64,000 bases of DNA from assembly GCA_965153355.1 (NCBI GenBank), contig OZ231126.1:51274001-51338000 (forward strand). The letters are read 5' to 3'. Below are positions 1-12,834 of this stretch, in pieces (within the stretch, counting starts at the first letter, position 1; every line of letters begins with the position of its first letter). Made by a program: the position numbers and the translations under genes. The DNA is from Flaccisagitta enflata. Lineage: Eukaryota; Chaetognatha; Sagittoidea; Aphragmophora. The notes under the pieces were generated by a model. That model was not told where the DNA came from. It did not search any database and worked only from the letters and a program-made list of their open reading frames with translations.

Positions 1-650
1 GGGCAAAATGAGCATCTTTGAGCCATGTTGGCCTTTTAGAGCCCCTGTGGGCCCCTGAGAGAGCCCCTAGGGGTCCTAAATCCCCATTATCTATCTGCAC
101 ATCTCCCACCACTCTAGATGGGAATGACTGATAGGTCGGTGTACCACTGGAGTACAACAGGGCAGAGCAAGAAGCATTTTTGATGCATATTGTCCATTTT
201 GAGTCCCTGGAGGCCCCTTAGAGGGCCCCTAGGGGTCCTTAACCCCCGTTAACCAGCTGCACAGCTCCCACCACTCTAGATGGGAATGACTGATATGTCG
301 GTGTACCACTGGGGTACAACAGGGCAAAACAAGGAGCATTTCCGAGCCATGTTGGCCTTTTGGAGCCCCTGAGGCCCCCCTAGAGGGCCCCTAAGGGTCT
401 CAAACCTCCGTTATCTATCTGCACATCTCCCACCACTCTAGATGGAAATGACTGATTGAACGGTGTACCACTAGGGTACAACAGGGCAGAACAAGAAGCA
501 CTTTTAAGCCATGTTGGCATTTTTGAGCCCCTTAGGGCCCTTTAGAGGGTCCCTAGGGGTCCTAAACCCCCGTTATCCATCTGTACTTTTCCCCCCACAC
601 TAGATGGTTATAACCTTTGAGCCAGTGTATCATTTGAGTACAAAAGAGTG
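1..650. repeat. Tandem repeat, ~162-bp unit, four copies
   Basis: Four head-to-tail copies begin near 1, 160, 322 and 484. Each has a start like gggcaaaacaagaagcattt, a middle rich in gagcccct/gggcccct, and a shared block cccaccactctagatgg followed by a gtgtaccactggggtacaac motif. The fourth copy is the most diverged and the array decays near 650. The array may continue to the left of the window. No open frame of note; satellite-like. Confidence 0.85.
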
Positions 651-1334
651 AAAAAAATGATTTTTTTCTTAATTTTTACCATTTTTGGACTAAAAATGAT
701 TTTTTGAGAGAAAAAACTCGATTTTTCTCCAAAAGCGCTCTAACGATTATTTGTTTTTTGGCGAAAATCAGTCGGTACCAACCATGAGAGCAGCCTGGAC
801 ACCATCCCGGGGTTAGTCATTCACCTTGGGCCTGGCGTTACTATCCAGATACCGTGTATAAAATCGCACGCGACTTTTTGGGTTGACAGGTCATTATTAA
901 AAACGTAGCTATTTTCCTATGGAGATCTTAAGGAATCAGCTACGTATTTACTAATGAACCGTTATGAGGGTTATCATAGTTATTTCAACTTCTTTCTCGC
1001 ATCACTTTTGTTGTACAAATTGTGGGGGGGGGGGGCAGTAACGCTCAAAACTTTTCGTCATCAAAATATGCAAGGACCGACCGACACAGCTACAATAAGT
1101 TGTCGATATACCTTAGTAGAGGCAATACCGTGTTTGATGGTACATTCATATTTTCTTTTAATTTTTTCTATCCTTTTGTGCAGAAAAATATGAAGCGTGG
1201 TGCGGAACAAGGAGATGCACTCAGTATCGACTCAAGCAACAAATTGTCTTCGATACAGTCTACACTGTCGGTAAGAAAAACTAGGAAAAGTATTTACAAA
1301 TGGTATACATACTCTGACACTGTTGTGGCTTGCA
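651..1334. other. No gene seen
   Basis: AT-rich sequence with a poly-G run near 1023-1035. The two short open frames here overlap each other, have no splice context and no recognisable protein character. I see nothing functional. Confidence 0.5.
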
Positions 1335-2715
1335 ACAGGTGTAATACAATTATTGGAACTGGACCATGATAACTTGATTCATGCAATTTTTTTCCACAAT
1401 ATTGTGTTTATTCTTTACAAATATGAAAGTACATGTAACTAGATTCACCTTCTGGTGGATTTTAGTAGTTTCAGTCATCACAGTTTGCTATATTTGTATT
1501 TTAATTCATTATCTGAAAAAAAGATAATTTTTAACCAGAAAAAAAACACATCAACTTAGGAAGAGCGCTGTCCCTAAACAAATTAAACTACTGTACCCAG
1601 ATTGGTCGCATTTGAAAGAGTAATAACAACGCTTTAAAACGGGACCAATGTGGTTGTGGTAGCTTTATTCGTTTACATTTTCTAGTGTTTCAAATATGAG
1701 TGTACTTTATAGTAGAGTGGCGCTATCAATCTCATACCCTCCATCCTCGAAGTGAAATGGCGACTTTAGCCCTTTGGTTGACTGAAGGAACCCATAAATG
1801 TGCATTTTTATGGAATTCCAGGTAGCACGGGCTCTATATCTGTCAGGGGTATTACCCCCATTTTCTTCTCGGTTTTCAAGTTTCTCAATTTGACACATTT
1901 TAGCTTCTTTCCTTTATAACTTCTTGTAGAAGTGTGTAAAACCCCTGGGATTGGTTTTATTTGAAAGATGATATGAAGTAGATTTCCTTTAACTATAAAC
2001 CTGGGATGAGGGGCCCTAAGGGGCCCCTAGGGGGCCCTTGCGGGAACCCAAAATGTCCCAAAATGGTAAAATTGCAACAAAATCTGGTAATTTTTCCATT
2101 CAAATCTTACTTGAATTACTTAACAAACTTATTCTCAACATCATTTGACCTATCTAGTAACTTTGTAAAAGAAAAGGGATGCAGTTGGCAAAAAGGGCCC
2201 TTGGGGGTACCCAACGTAAGGTCCCAAATACCCCAAAAATCCTGCACATCTTAAAAATTTACAAATTTTCATTGATAAAAGATAGGGATCAAATGCATGT
2301 GATTTGATTTGAAATATGATTTGATGAAGAGGTATAACTAATTCAATGCTTGTAGTGAGGGGCCCAAAAGTCCCCAGTAGGGGGCCCAAAAGTATCCAGT
2401 AGGGGGCCCTGAATGTCCAAAAACCGGAAAATTCTATACAAATTGAGAATTTTCTCCATTTTAGTTCTAACAACCACCTAAAATTTATTATAAGAATATT
2501 GTTGAGCTTCTCTGATAAATATCTTGGCGATTGCTAAGGTATTCATATAGCAAAAGGGGCCTAAAGGGTACCCAAAATGCAAAGTATAGCTAAAAAATTG
2601 GGATTTGGAATCTGGGAAAGATAATGTCTTGTCTCTATCTTTACCAGTTGAGGAGCTAGAGCTCTCTGAAGTGAATATCCATTTTGCTGAAATGCATTTT
2701 TTCTATAGGAATTGC

Positions 2716-3039
2716 CTGGGGTGTATATTATTGAGTCGCTTTTGATTTTTTCCCCCCCTGCCTTTGATTTTCTTCCCCGCGATGCATCGTGTCGTGTTTT
2801 TGTATCTATGATTTTCTTCCCCATATAGCAATAAAACAATGTAGTTAAGGCTTAAATAGTGCTAAATTGTGTTTTTCTAATTGAGTTTTATGATTTGGTA
2901 CTGTAAAAAGTTATATTTTCCCTAAATTTCCTTTTTTTCTCTTTTTGCCCCCTTTAATTTTCTTCCCCATCATCAGACCCTTTGATTTTTCCCCCCCCCC
3001 ACCGGGGGGGGGGGGAAAACTCAATAATATACAGGCCTG
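2716..3039 (+). mobile_element. Short hAT-like non-autonomous element, nested in palindrome
   Basis: The left end (ctggggtgtatattattgag) and right end (ctcaataatatacaggcctg) are inverted repeats. The element is flanked by ggaattgc (2708-2715) and gggattgc (3040-3047), an 8-bp target-site duplication with one mismatch, as expected of the hAT superfamily. The opposite palindrome arm near 5065-5080 holds the uninterrupted site, confirming the insertion. The interior is pyrimidine-rich with repeated gattttcttcccc motifs and a gatgcatcgtg block. No open frame. Related copies: 29214-29499 (reverse orientation) and inside nucleoplasmin gene B intron 2. Confidence 0.75.
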
Positions 3040-3099
3040 GGGATTGCAGAAGTAATTTTGGAAATGTTTTCATTCAAACCAATGTCGTTTCTAAATAAA

Positions 3100-3298
3100 C
3101 AAGGCCCGATACAAGGCTACCTTAGTCGCGTGCGGGTGGGCAGGGGCAGTATTTGAGTTAATAAAGCACTTAAGCAAGTGCAGTGAGGTTAAAGACCGCA
3201 AAAACATAAAAAAAGAAAAATGGGGACCGACCGACCAACCAACCGTCCGACCGACCGACGGACAAAACGGGGTGTAGAGTCGCATAGCACGCGACTAA
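3100..3298 (+). mobile_element. Dispersed hairpin-tipped element, class F1
   Basis: Reads aaggcccgatacaaggctac, then a gtgggcaggggc block, a core, a gaccgaccgacggac microsatellite, and a terminal hairpin agtcgcatagcacgcgact followed by an A-run. The mirrored arm (about 5020-5050) holds the empty site ctaaacaaaaaaagatacc, so the insertion boundaries are well supported. No clear target duplication beyond A residues. Confidence 0.75.
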
Positions 3299-3541
3299 AA
3301 AGGATACCAGATACTAGATATCAGACACCAGATACTAGATACCAGATTGGTGCCATATAAATGAATGATTCAAGGGTTTTCTAACGGTCTAAGATTAAAA
3401 TGAGTTGGTTTGAGTTTCAACGCCTTAATCAACTATTCAAAGCTGCGTCCAGCGATGTATGGAAAGGGATTTCAGGGACGTCACTGTCGGGCTTGAAAGA
3501 TTGTCGGGCTTGAAAATGTGTTGTGAACAGATTTTGTAGGA

Positions 3542-3591
<50 letters not shown>

Positions 3592-4679
3592 TGGCAGACA
3601 GACAGACAGACAGACAGACAGACATATAAACACAACAAAAAAACTTTATTGAATCAAACCAACTAACCAACGGACAGACAAAGCGGGGTGAAGTTGCGTA
3701 GCCCATGTACTGACAAAAATATGAACATTTCCAATGATTTATCTGATCCTCCAAGAACCTTGTAAGGAAACAAGCTCGCAACCTATGTTTATCCTCTGAG
3801 ACAAGACACAGCTAAATTGAAGTCTGTAAAGGAAGATTCAAGGGCTGATAAGCACGACGCAGAAAGTAGAGATTTATGGTGACCCATTTTATGCAGAAAA
3901 GCGACCTGGAACAACCAGTCACTTGCAGGTCATTTTATGACAGGTTTGTGGAAAATGAATCCGCAACCACGCAGCCTTACTGGTCACTTCTCCTTTAGTG
4001 AAGAGTTAGAGTACAGAACGGAGCCTTCAACTGGTTTCTTTAACTAATAGACATGAAGTTAATGACCTGTAAAGGGCTCCGTTCTGTACTCTAACTTTTA
4101 TCAAGAAGAAAAGTGACCTGCAAAGCTCTGCCAGGCTCCATTAGGGACCTGTCATCTTGCAGGTCGCTTTCGAGAAAAAAACGGGTCACTTCTACCAAAA
4201 AACAGGTCACTTCTACAAAGGGGAACCCATTCTTATTCCCTATATGCATCACAGGGCCGGTAAAAAACCGGCAAGGGTTGTGGCTGATTCAGGACCAATA
4301 AATAGGTTCGGGGTATGGACACAGCCAGTGATGTATGGCAGCTTGGCGCCTAGGGACTTCAAAGCCAATTCCAAGCACAACGGAAAGTCTAACCACAACA
4401 GCCTTTTTATTGATTTGCCATGATTTCTATGCTTTTTGAATGCAAAAAATGCAACAAATAAACAAGTGTTTCTTATCAAAATGGTTACTTCTTTATCAAA
4501 TAGATTGTTTTCAATTGATTCATACAATTTAGTATATTGTGCAAAAACAGTATCTAAAAAAGTGTATAGTAGGATTGGGCAAAGCATTCAAATCATCATC
4601 ACATATCATTCAAACCCTTTCCTCATTTCCTCTTGCAAACTCGTTTATCATTTCCCACGTAGAATTTGATTCAATAAAC

Positions 4680-4731
4680 TTTTTCTGTTGTGTTTATCTG
4701 TCTGTCTGTCTTTCTGTCTGTCTGTTTGCCA

Positions 4732-4778
<47 letters not shown>

Positions 4779-4790
4779 CTTTTTTTTCCC
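4680..4790. repeat. (CTGT)n and (CT)n microsatellite
   Basis: Mirror partner of the (GA)n/(GACA)n tract at 3545-3627 in the opposite palindrome arm. Confidence 0.85.
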
Positions 4791-5182
4791 TTCTCACAAA
4801 ATTTGTTCACAACACATTTTCAAGCCCGACAAACTTTCAAGCCCGACAGTGACGTCCCTGAAGTCCCTTGCCATACATCGCTGGACGCAGCTTTGAATGG
4901 TTGATTAAGCCATTGAAACTCAGACAAACTCATTTAAATCTTAGACCGTTAGAAAACCCTTGGATCGTTCATTCATTTGGCATCAATCTGGTGTCTAGCA
5001 TCTGGTATCTGGTATCTTTTTTTGTTTAGAAACGACATTGGTTTGAATGAAAACATTGTTAAAATTACTTTTGCAATCCCTATGGAAAAAGTACATTTCA
5101 GAAAAATGGTCATTCACTTCAGAGAGCTCTGGCTCCTAAACTGCTAAAGATAGAGACAAGACATTATCTTTCCCAGATTCCA

Positions 5183-5602
5183 GCCCCAAAGGGGACAAAG
5201 TCCTGTAGAGGGGACTTTCGTTCGTCCGTTCATGCATTTGTCCCCCCCAGGCCCTCTCAGGCCTGAAATCTGCCATCTTAGGCCTAAAATCTGCCTTCTC
5301 AGGCCTGAAATCTGCCCTCTCAGGCCTTGAATCTGCCTCTCAGGCCTGAAATCTGCCCTTTCAGATTCAAGGCCTGAGAGAGGCAGATTCAGGCCTGAAG
5401 GCAGACTTGCAAACCTAAGAGGGCAGATTTCAGGCCTGAGAGGGTCTGGGGGGCGGACGGACAGAAAGACAAATGAAAGTCCCCTGTGTTCTACAGGGCT
5501 TTGTCCCCTTCAGGGCCGCTGCCCTGCCTCCCATTCCAATTTACAACCATGCAAAGCAAGGCAATGGGTATTGCTGACCACATATTGCCCTTGGGCTTCC
5601 TG
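5183..5602. mobile_element. TIR element with minisatellite core, class F5
   Basis: Inserted into the right palindrome arm: the left arm near 2585-2625 shows the uninterrupted sequence, with about 25 host bases lost at the junction. Ends contain facing copies of ccccaaaggggacaaagtcctgtag and gttctacagggctttgtcccc. The core (about 5250-5450) is a minisatellite of ~20-bp units such as aggcctgaaatctgccctct, itself partly inverted. Confidence 0.7.
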
Positions 5603-6606
5603 TTTAGCTATACTTTGCATTTAAGGTACCCTTTGGGCCCCTTTTGCTATGTGAATACCTTAGCAATCGCCAAGATATTTATCAGAGAAGCTCAACAATA
5701 TTCTTATAATAAATTTTAGGTGGTTGTTAGAACTAAAATGGAGAAAATTCTCAATTCGTATAAAATTTTCTGTTTTTTGGATATTTAGGGGCCCCTACTG
5801 GGTACTTTTGAGCCCCCTACTGGGCACTTTTGGGCCCCTCACTACAAGCCTTGAATTAGTTATACCTTTTCATCAAATCATATTTCAAGTCAAATTGCAT
5901 ACATTTGATCCCAGTCTTTTATCAATGAAAATTTTTAAGTTTTTAAAATGTGCAGGATTTTGGGGTATTTGGGACCTTACGTTGGGTACCCCCAAGGGCC
6001 CTATTTGCAAACTGTATCTCTTTTCTTTTACAAAGTTACTAGATAGGTCAAATGATGTTGAGGTTAAGTTTGTCAAGTAATTCAAGTAAGATTTGAATGG
6101 AAATATTACTAGATTTTGTTGCAATTCTGCCATTTTAGGACATTTGGGGTTCCTTCAAGGGCCCCCTAGGGGCCCCTTAGGGCCCCTCATCCCAGGTTTA
6201 TAGTTTAAGGAAATCTACTTCATATCATCTTTCAAATAAAACCAATCCCAGGGGTTTTACTCACTTCTACAAGAAGTTATAAAGGAAAGAAGCTAAAATG
6301 TGTCAAATTGAGAGACTGGAAAACCGAGAAGAAAATGGGGGTAATACCCCTGACATTTATAGAGCCCGTGCTACCTGGAATTCCATAAAAATGCACATTT
6401 ATGGGTTCCTTCAGTCAACCAAAGGGCTAAAGTCGTCATTTAACCTCGAGGATGCATACCAGGTCTAAAAATAGGCTTTGATAGTGGCTCTCTATTTATA
6501 GTTATTTTCTAACAATTTTGATAAAACACATCTCAGCTGTTTTTACCGTAACTTGACTTTGCTCGAACAAAAATTGGCAAAATCCATGATCAAAATAAAG
6601 ATTTTT

Positions 6607-6738
6607 AGGTGCGACAAAGCACCTCTATAACTGGCTCTGTCCGTCGGTTGGTCTGTCTGTCTGTCTGTCTGTGGGGTAACGCATTCGTTTGACGATCCAC
6701 ACCGTCGCACCTATTGGCCTACTTGGCCTTGTTTTATC
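6607..6738 (-). mobile_element. Dispersed hairpin-tipped element, class F3
   Basis: Begins with the hairpin ggtgcgacaaagcacc, then ctctataactggctctgtcc, a (GTCT)n tract, gggtaacgcattcgtttgac, gtcgcacc, and ends ttggccttgtttta. Same layout at 26934-27077, 46817-46926 and 63415-63536, which makes it a defined family. Confidence 0.8.
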
Positions 6739-9700
6739 CTCTACCTAATGGTGAAAACTATGTAATGATATCTATCATGATATAGATTTGGTGGCCATTA
6801 TTCCGAGTTCCAATAATTGTGTTACACCTGTTATGCATGCCAAACAGGACAAGGAGTTCATTCACTGTCACAGTGCCGATGGAATCATTATGACTTGGCC
6901 GGATACACGGCCAAAACCAATGGCGGGTAGGTGGGCACAGGACACTCAGGACAGGGGCAGAATTGTGCGTTTGCACATTTTTCAACTCGAGCATTTCAGA
7001 CGAACAAACTAACGGACGTTCGGACGCATCAAAAAACTTGAAAAAAAAAACCGAGAAAAATCCTCTTAAAAAAGCATTTTATTTAGTCCCGTGTAACCAA
7101 CCCTGTTATGGTTTTTTTTTTTTCGTCCGTTCGTCTGTTCAACCGTTACCTATAACCTACCTATAACACTCGAGTTGTTTAGCGTGAAAACGTGTAGTCC
7201 AGGTTGTTAAGGAAATGACTCGGCTTTTCCAGCACGAAGCGTGAAAATTTGCATACGGGTATTTTAAAGCATGCTGATGATGACTAGGATGGGTGCACGT
7301 CCAAAAATTTTGAGCACCTATTTAAAAAATGCATTTTAAAATAAAAAAAAATTTCAAACGGACGTAAATCCCAAACCGTTCAAGGGAAAGTGATAAAAAT
7401 TTAGGTGAAGCAAATTATAGATCTTTTTTACTTGCATATCAAATTTTATTAAAATCGGTTCACTAGAAGCGGAGTTATGGCCGTTTAAAGTCTAGGTATG
7501 TTTTCTCAAAAAATGCTGTTTTCGTTTTTTGGCCGTAAAAACTTTTTTCACAAAATTTTTCAAAAAAATTTTTTTTTATGATTTTCTTTTGTCTTTAGCT
7601 ATGTTATGAAAAAAAAATTATCAAAAAACCAGCTTTCGTTTGGCCGTAGTGGCTAAATTTCAGAAATTCAAAACTGAAAAATTTGCCGATTTTTTCAAAA
7701 AGGCCTAATTTTTCAAAAATCCCCTTAATGAAGGTATACATTGTGGGAATCTATACCCCTGGGCTATATGAACTTGGTTGCAAAATTTCAATGGACTGGG
7801 ATACTGGAAAGTATGAAAAATCCTCAAAAAACTGTCAAAAAAAACCCTCCAAAAATGCTACTTTTTGAGATATCTCAGTTTGAGCAGCTATTATGACTAA
7901 ACTACTTGAGCTATGGTCACCAAATTTTGCATGCAAGTTCCCAAAGACCATATCCATCCTTACCTGACAAAAAAACCCCACCTTTGAAACTTCTAGGACT
8001 GTTTTTTGGCCCTAAAATGCAAAAATATAGTTAAAAAAAAGGAAAAAATTGTTTTTTTAGCCGTAAAAACTTTATTATTCATTACTTTTGTCTGAAATTT
8101 TGCATCAGACTCCCCTAAGCCTTTTACTAGCTGACAAAAAAAAACCATTAGGCTGGGACCCTTTATTTGGCTATTATAGCACATTAGAAAAAAGTTAAAA
8201 ATCATGATTTTGCAATTTTCTAAAAAATTGAACAAATTTTTGAAATATACTCAAAACCATCAAAATCATCATAGAAATCTATTCCCCTGGACCATGATTA
8301 TTTGGTTTCAAAGTCCTATTGGACTGGGATACTGGAAAGTATGAAAAATCCTCAAAAAACTGTCAAAAAAATAACGGAAAAAATGCCATTTTTTGACATA
8401 TCTCAGTTTGAGCAGCTATTATGACCAAACTACTTGAGCTATGGGCACCAATCTTTTCATGCAAGTTCCCTAGGACCAAATCCATCCTTACCTGACAAAA
8501 AAACCCCACCTTTTCAACTATGGAGACAATTATTTGGCCCAAAAATGTTAAAATAGGATAAAAAAAACCAAAAAATTGGTTTTTAAGCCGATAAAACTTT
8601 TTTTTATCACTCTTTTTGTTAGAAATTTTGCATCAGACTCCCCCTAGCTATTTTCTAGCTGACAAAAAAAAATCATTTGGCTAGCACCCCTTTTTAGGCT
8701 ATTATAGCACAACAGAAAAACATTGAAAATCATGTTTTGGCAATTTTCTAAAAAATTGAACAAGTTTTTCAAATATACACAAGACCATTGAAACCATGAT
8801 AGAAATCTATTTCCCTGTACTTTGGTTACTTGGTTTCAAAGTTTAGTGAACTGGGATAATAGAAAGTATGAAAAATCCTCAAAAAACTCTCAAAAAAATG
8901 CTACTTTTTGACATATCTCAGATTGAGCAGCTATTATGACATGCCTTATTTGGCTTTCCATAATGCTTGCAAGTCTAGATAGAATCTACTGCATGTTCTG
9001 GAAAGACCAAATGATTCAGGATTCTACTTTGGATTAACAGGCTAAATAACTGGATGACAAATTAAAGAAAAATATCTGATTTTCTTGACAGTAAATTAAA
9101 GCAATTCATCATAAATTCACACAAACAGGGTGTGAAATATATAATCAGTAACAAATCAACAGTTGCCACCAAATAAACAAAGTGGCCAACAAAAAATTTG
9201 ATTGATAAATAAGAAAAATACAATCAAACAAAAAAAACTAACTCAATAAAAATGAATTAAAAGATGCAAGTTAAGGAGCCATTTGGTCACCCATAAAGTC
9301 CTGTTTACATTTTCTTAATCAATATATATGATGATAGTTTTGGATTCTAATAATTGACTGGAAAAAATTGCGAAAAATCAAGCTTGATAAGAAAGAGCAA
9401 TGACTCTAGTGTAACAAAAAAGGGTTTGTTAAGCATAGGAGGCATTGAGATTGCAGGCTCGCTCCATAAAGAGCTAGTATATCAATTTAAGCTTTTCAGT
9501 TTTCATGATACATTCAATTCTTTATTTTACTCATTCAATACTTGGATGGATGTAATTGGCATCCTGTGTTTGCATCAAAAAATTCACTTTAAAAATTCAT
9601 CACAGAAAAGATGGGTTTTGAGATACATAAGATCCAACTACTTTCATTACTTTTATAAATTCAATGTTTTTTTTCAACTGTTATTAGATTACTAAGAGCT

Positions 9701-9837
9701 TAAAGTAACAACCAGGTGGGATACAAGTCTACCCAAATGGCATGCCAGTGGGTAGGGGCAGTGATGAGAAGTCAACTCATGCATTTGGGTAGAGGAAACT
9801 GCCCAAGAATAAAAAAAATGCCCAAAAAAAGTAAAAA

Positions 9838-10800
9838 AATTCGCAAGTCATCCAAGGATTGCCCTACTTGGAGCGTTAAGGCGATGAGGTGAGGTGAGAG
9901 CAAGGCAGTCCTCTAGAACACATGGGGTGAATTCCCATACATGCAGGGAGGTAAGGGGGTCGTGTCAGAGAGGACCTGATCATCACAAAGAGGCCTACCG
10001 TATTTGCTCCATTTAACGCCCCCCCTCCATTTAACACCCCCCCATTTTTCCAATGAGCTTTTTTCATTTTTTAAAGAATTTATTAAAGATCAATGAAAAA
10101 AAACTGATGAAATATATTGATAACAGTCTTTGTCTTTAAACATCATAGGGGAGGGACAAAATTTTGGATACAGTATATGAACTGAAGTATGTTTTTACCA
10201 AGAAATAAAAGGATATTGAAGAATAAATTGAAAAACCAAATAATCTTGATTGTAAAAGGGGGCGCTAATTGGAGCGCAAACTGACAATATTGAATTTCAA
10301 TTTCAAAAGCGCCCGGGGCGCTAATTGGAGCAAATACGGTAATTTCAGGCCTTAGAGATCTGGATTGGGGCTCTAGGTCTAGGATTGATGATTTAATGCC
10401 TGTAAAGACTGATTTTTGGTCTGTGAAATCAGATATAGGGCAGTGAGGGCTGATTACAGACCAATCAGATCTGAGAGTGTTGATTTTGCATCTTAGAGGG
10501 CTGATATTTGCCTGATTTGAAGCCTGAGGGGGCAATCTCAGGTCTTAGATGGCTAATCCCAGGCCTGAGAAGGCTGATTTCAGGCTTGAGAGGGCTGATT
10601 TATGGCCTGATAGAGCCGATTTTGGCTGGTTTTGGTTGAATTCAGAACTGCAAGAGCTAATTCAAGGTCTATTTCAAGCCTGTGGTTCAAGCCTCCAGGT
10701 TGGGATCTGGGCCTCTTGGCTAGGATTTGGGCCTTCAGGCTAGAACTTGGGCCTCAAGGCTGGGGTTGGGCCTTGAGACTGGGATTTGGGCCTTGAGACT
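9838..10800. mobile_element. Class F5 minisatellite element, split by a MITE
   Basis: The left part (about 9838-9996) has the catccaaggattgccctac and gtcctctagaacacatgggg blocks seen at the ends of other F5 copies. The right part (10342-10800) is a diverged ~20-bp minisatellite (aggcctgagaaggctgattt type, drifting into ggctgggatttgggccttga). The two halves are separated by the element at 9998-10339. Confidence 0.6.
9998..10339. mobile_element. MITE with TA target duplication
   Basis: 342 bp. The left end ccgtatttgctccatttaac and right end aattggagcaaatacgg are inverted repeats, flanked by TA on both sides (9996-9997, 10340-10341). A TA duplication is typical of Tc1/mariner-type transposition. 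The termini are rich in gcgcc/ggcgc. No transposase frame; non-autonomous. It interrupts the F5 element, so it is the younger of the two. Confidence 0.75.
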
Positions 10801-10848
10801 GTAATGACCCCATATATGTGTAAGCTTAGGTTTTTGGCCCAAAAACAA

Positions 10849-11033
10849 GGCCGGATACACGGCTACCCATGCTGCATGTGGGTGGGCAGGGGGAGTGATG
10901 AATAGGCTAACCAAAGAATTTGGGCAGGAGCTGTTAGGCAAAAGCTGCCCATAAACACACACAAAAAAAAACAAATAAAGATAGACTGACCAATTGAAAG
11001 ACAAAGTGGATTATATAGTTGCGTGCATGCAAA
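10849..11033 (+). mobile_element. Dispersed hairpin-tipped element, class F1, diverged
   Basis: aaggccggatacacggctac, a gtgggtgggcaggg block, core, and a decayed tip gttgcgtgcatgcaaataaaaa. Confidence 0.7.
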
Positions 11034-12640
11034 TAAAAATGATAAAAATTGCCCTCAGTTAATAACCGTTGAATACAATTTTAGTAAATATTAATATATT
11101 ATATATTTTCAGGAAAGAGTTGGATCTTGTAGCAACATAGCACAATCAGTGCTGTTGAATCATTGTTGCCCTATGATCAACAACAAGTGTTTCAATGAAA
11201 ATTTTTAAATTTCCTTTGCTTCTTTAGGATACATTTTTTTATTTACTAACAGGGTTAGGATATTCATCTTTTTCAAAGTGTACTTATACAGTCCAGTGAA
11301 GACTTACTTAGATAGGAATCTAACTACATGTGACATTTTTAAAGAGCTTTAGATGTTGTCTAGACTTGGAAATATGGGAAACTTAAAAATTGGAATACCA
11401 ATTAATACTTACGTCCTAAGCAGTTGACAGTAAGGTATGGCAGATTGCTGAATCAAAATACTTTCTCAAATAAGTAGAACAAATAAGTCAGCGATTATTA
11501 GTGGCAGATTTAGTCTGGTTGTCATCTCAGTTGAATCTGAGAGCAAAGTGAGTTATGCTGATCTTTATTCAAAGCTCACAAGTTTGAATCTAAAGTTAGT
11601 TTTGCAATTGGCGTATATATTTTTCTTTTCTCAAAAAAAAGCTTGCTGCCTACAAGCAATGCTTGCGTACTTAGGCACTTTGCCGTACCCTGGTCAAAGC
11701 CTTAGGGATTAAGCACTAGATAAACAAAATATAGACCCTTCTACTTAATCAGTATCCAAGCTATAAGTGCCCCCCATATTTCCAAGTCTAGACCACATCT
11801 GTGTAAAAGTAAGGTTAGTTGCTCCTAAAAACAAAGGTCAATGGTTCAAATTCTTGAAATTTCTTGAATTCTTGAAATTTTTCTGGTAACACTTGTTATC
11901 AATCACGTGGTTGGTTGGGTGCTTCGTATAGCAAATGTTAGGAATATCTTTTCACTCTGCTTATCAAATATGAAGCAACTAATTTTAGAACCCTTACCAA
12001 TATTTCTTATAAAAAAACATTCATCTTCTTTTTTTAAAGGAAATTATTTGCATAGTGCAGTGGGATGAATTTTTATGCTGTTGTTCTTTAAAAAAACTGT
12101 TATTGATTTTTTTCTTTTCAAAACTTGACTGCTTATTAAATAAGCTTCTGCATAGAAAATGCTTTGTTATTTGAAATTTATTTTCTTAATTGCCATGACT
12201 TCTTACTATAAGTAGTTGTTCATATGGGAACAAAATCAGCCAGGAATTTAGCATACTCATTAAATTCTAAAGTTAATCCTAAATAAAAAAAATTGAAGAA
12301 TTTTCATGATTATTATTGCTCCATATTATGTAAACAGGGTGAAGGCATACGCCAAACTTTCGCTATGTGAACTTTTGCCTTGATGAATTCGCAATGATTA
12401 TAAATTTGATATTTGCTTTGCTAACTAAAATTGTGAAAGTGCTTTCAATGATCTTTTTACTAGTTTTTGCTTTGCTTGAATGGTTAGTAACATATATTAT
12501 GTATTATGTATTATGTATTGCATTGTGAATTGTGTATTGTGTATTGTGTATTGTATATTGTGAATTCCTGTTCTATGAAAGCTTGCAACTAAGTAAATAT
12601 AGTCCCAAGGGATTGATATCCAAAAAAGTTCTTTTTGGTC
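11034..12640. other. AT-rich spacer, no gene seen
   Basis: No supported coding frame. A short tandem of tattatg/tgtattg heptamers occurs at about 12495-12560. This is unmatched interior of the giant palindrome. Confidence 0.5.
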
Positions 12641-12834
12641 ATGATAACAGTAAAAGCCAAATAAAAGGTTCCAGCTAAATGCATTTTTTTGTCGAGCTGA
12701 GAATAGCTGAAGAGAATCTTACGCAAATTTTTTTACAAAAAGAGTGACAACAACAATTTTTTTTTATATTTCTTTAACCATAATTTGGTGTACTTAGGGC
12801 AATGTTGAAAAAGGCGCAGTTCCATGTGGGTGAG

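Larger units (their letters stand above)
1335..6835. repeat. Giant imperfect palindrome (foldback element), ~5.5 kb
   Basis: Long stretches of 1335-3640 reappear as reverse complement in 4680-6835. Matching pairs: the gene-like string around 1340-1370 with 6805-6835; 1715-2570 with 5600-6475; 2600-2710 with 5090-5182; 3045-3100 with 5030-5065; 3370-3640 with 4690-4960. The centre is near 4050, where gagtacagaacggagcc (about 4009-4025) faces its complement at about 4077-4093. Even the (GA)n plus (GACA)n microsatellite at 3545-3627 is mirrored by (CTGT)n plus (CT)n at 4702-4775. No credible coding frame. Three insertions break the symmetry and are listed separately. It behaves like a foldback transposable element or a decayed head-to-head duplication. 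Confidence 0.85.
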
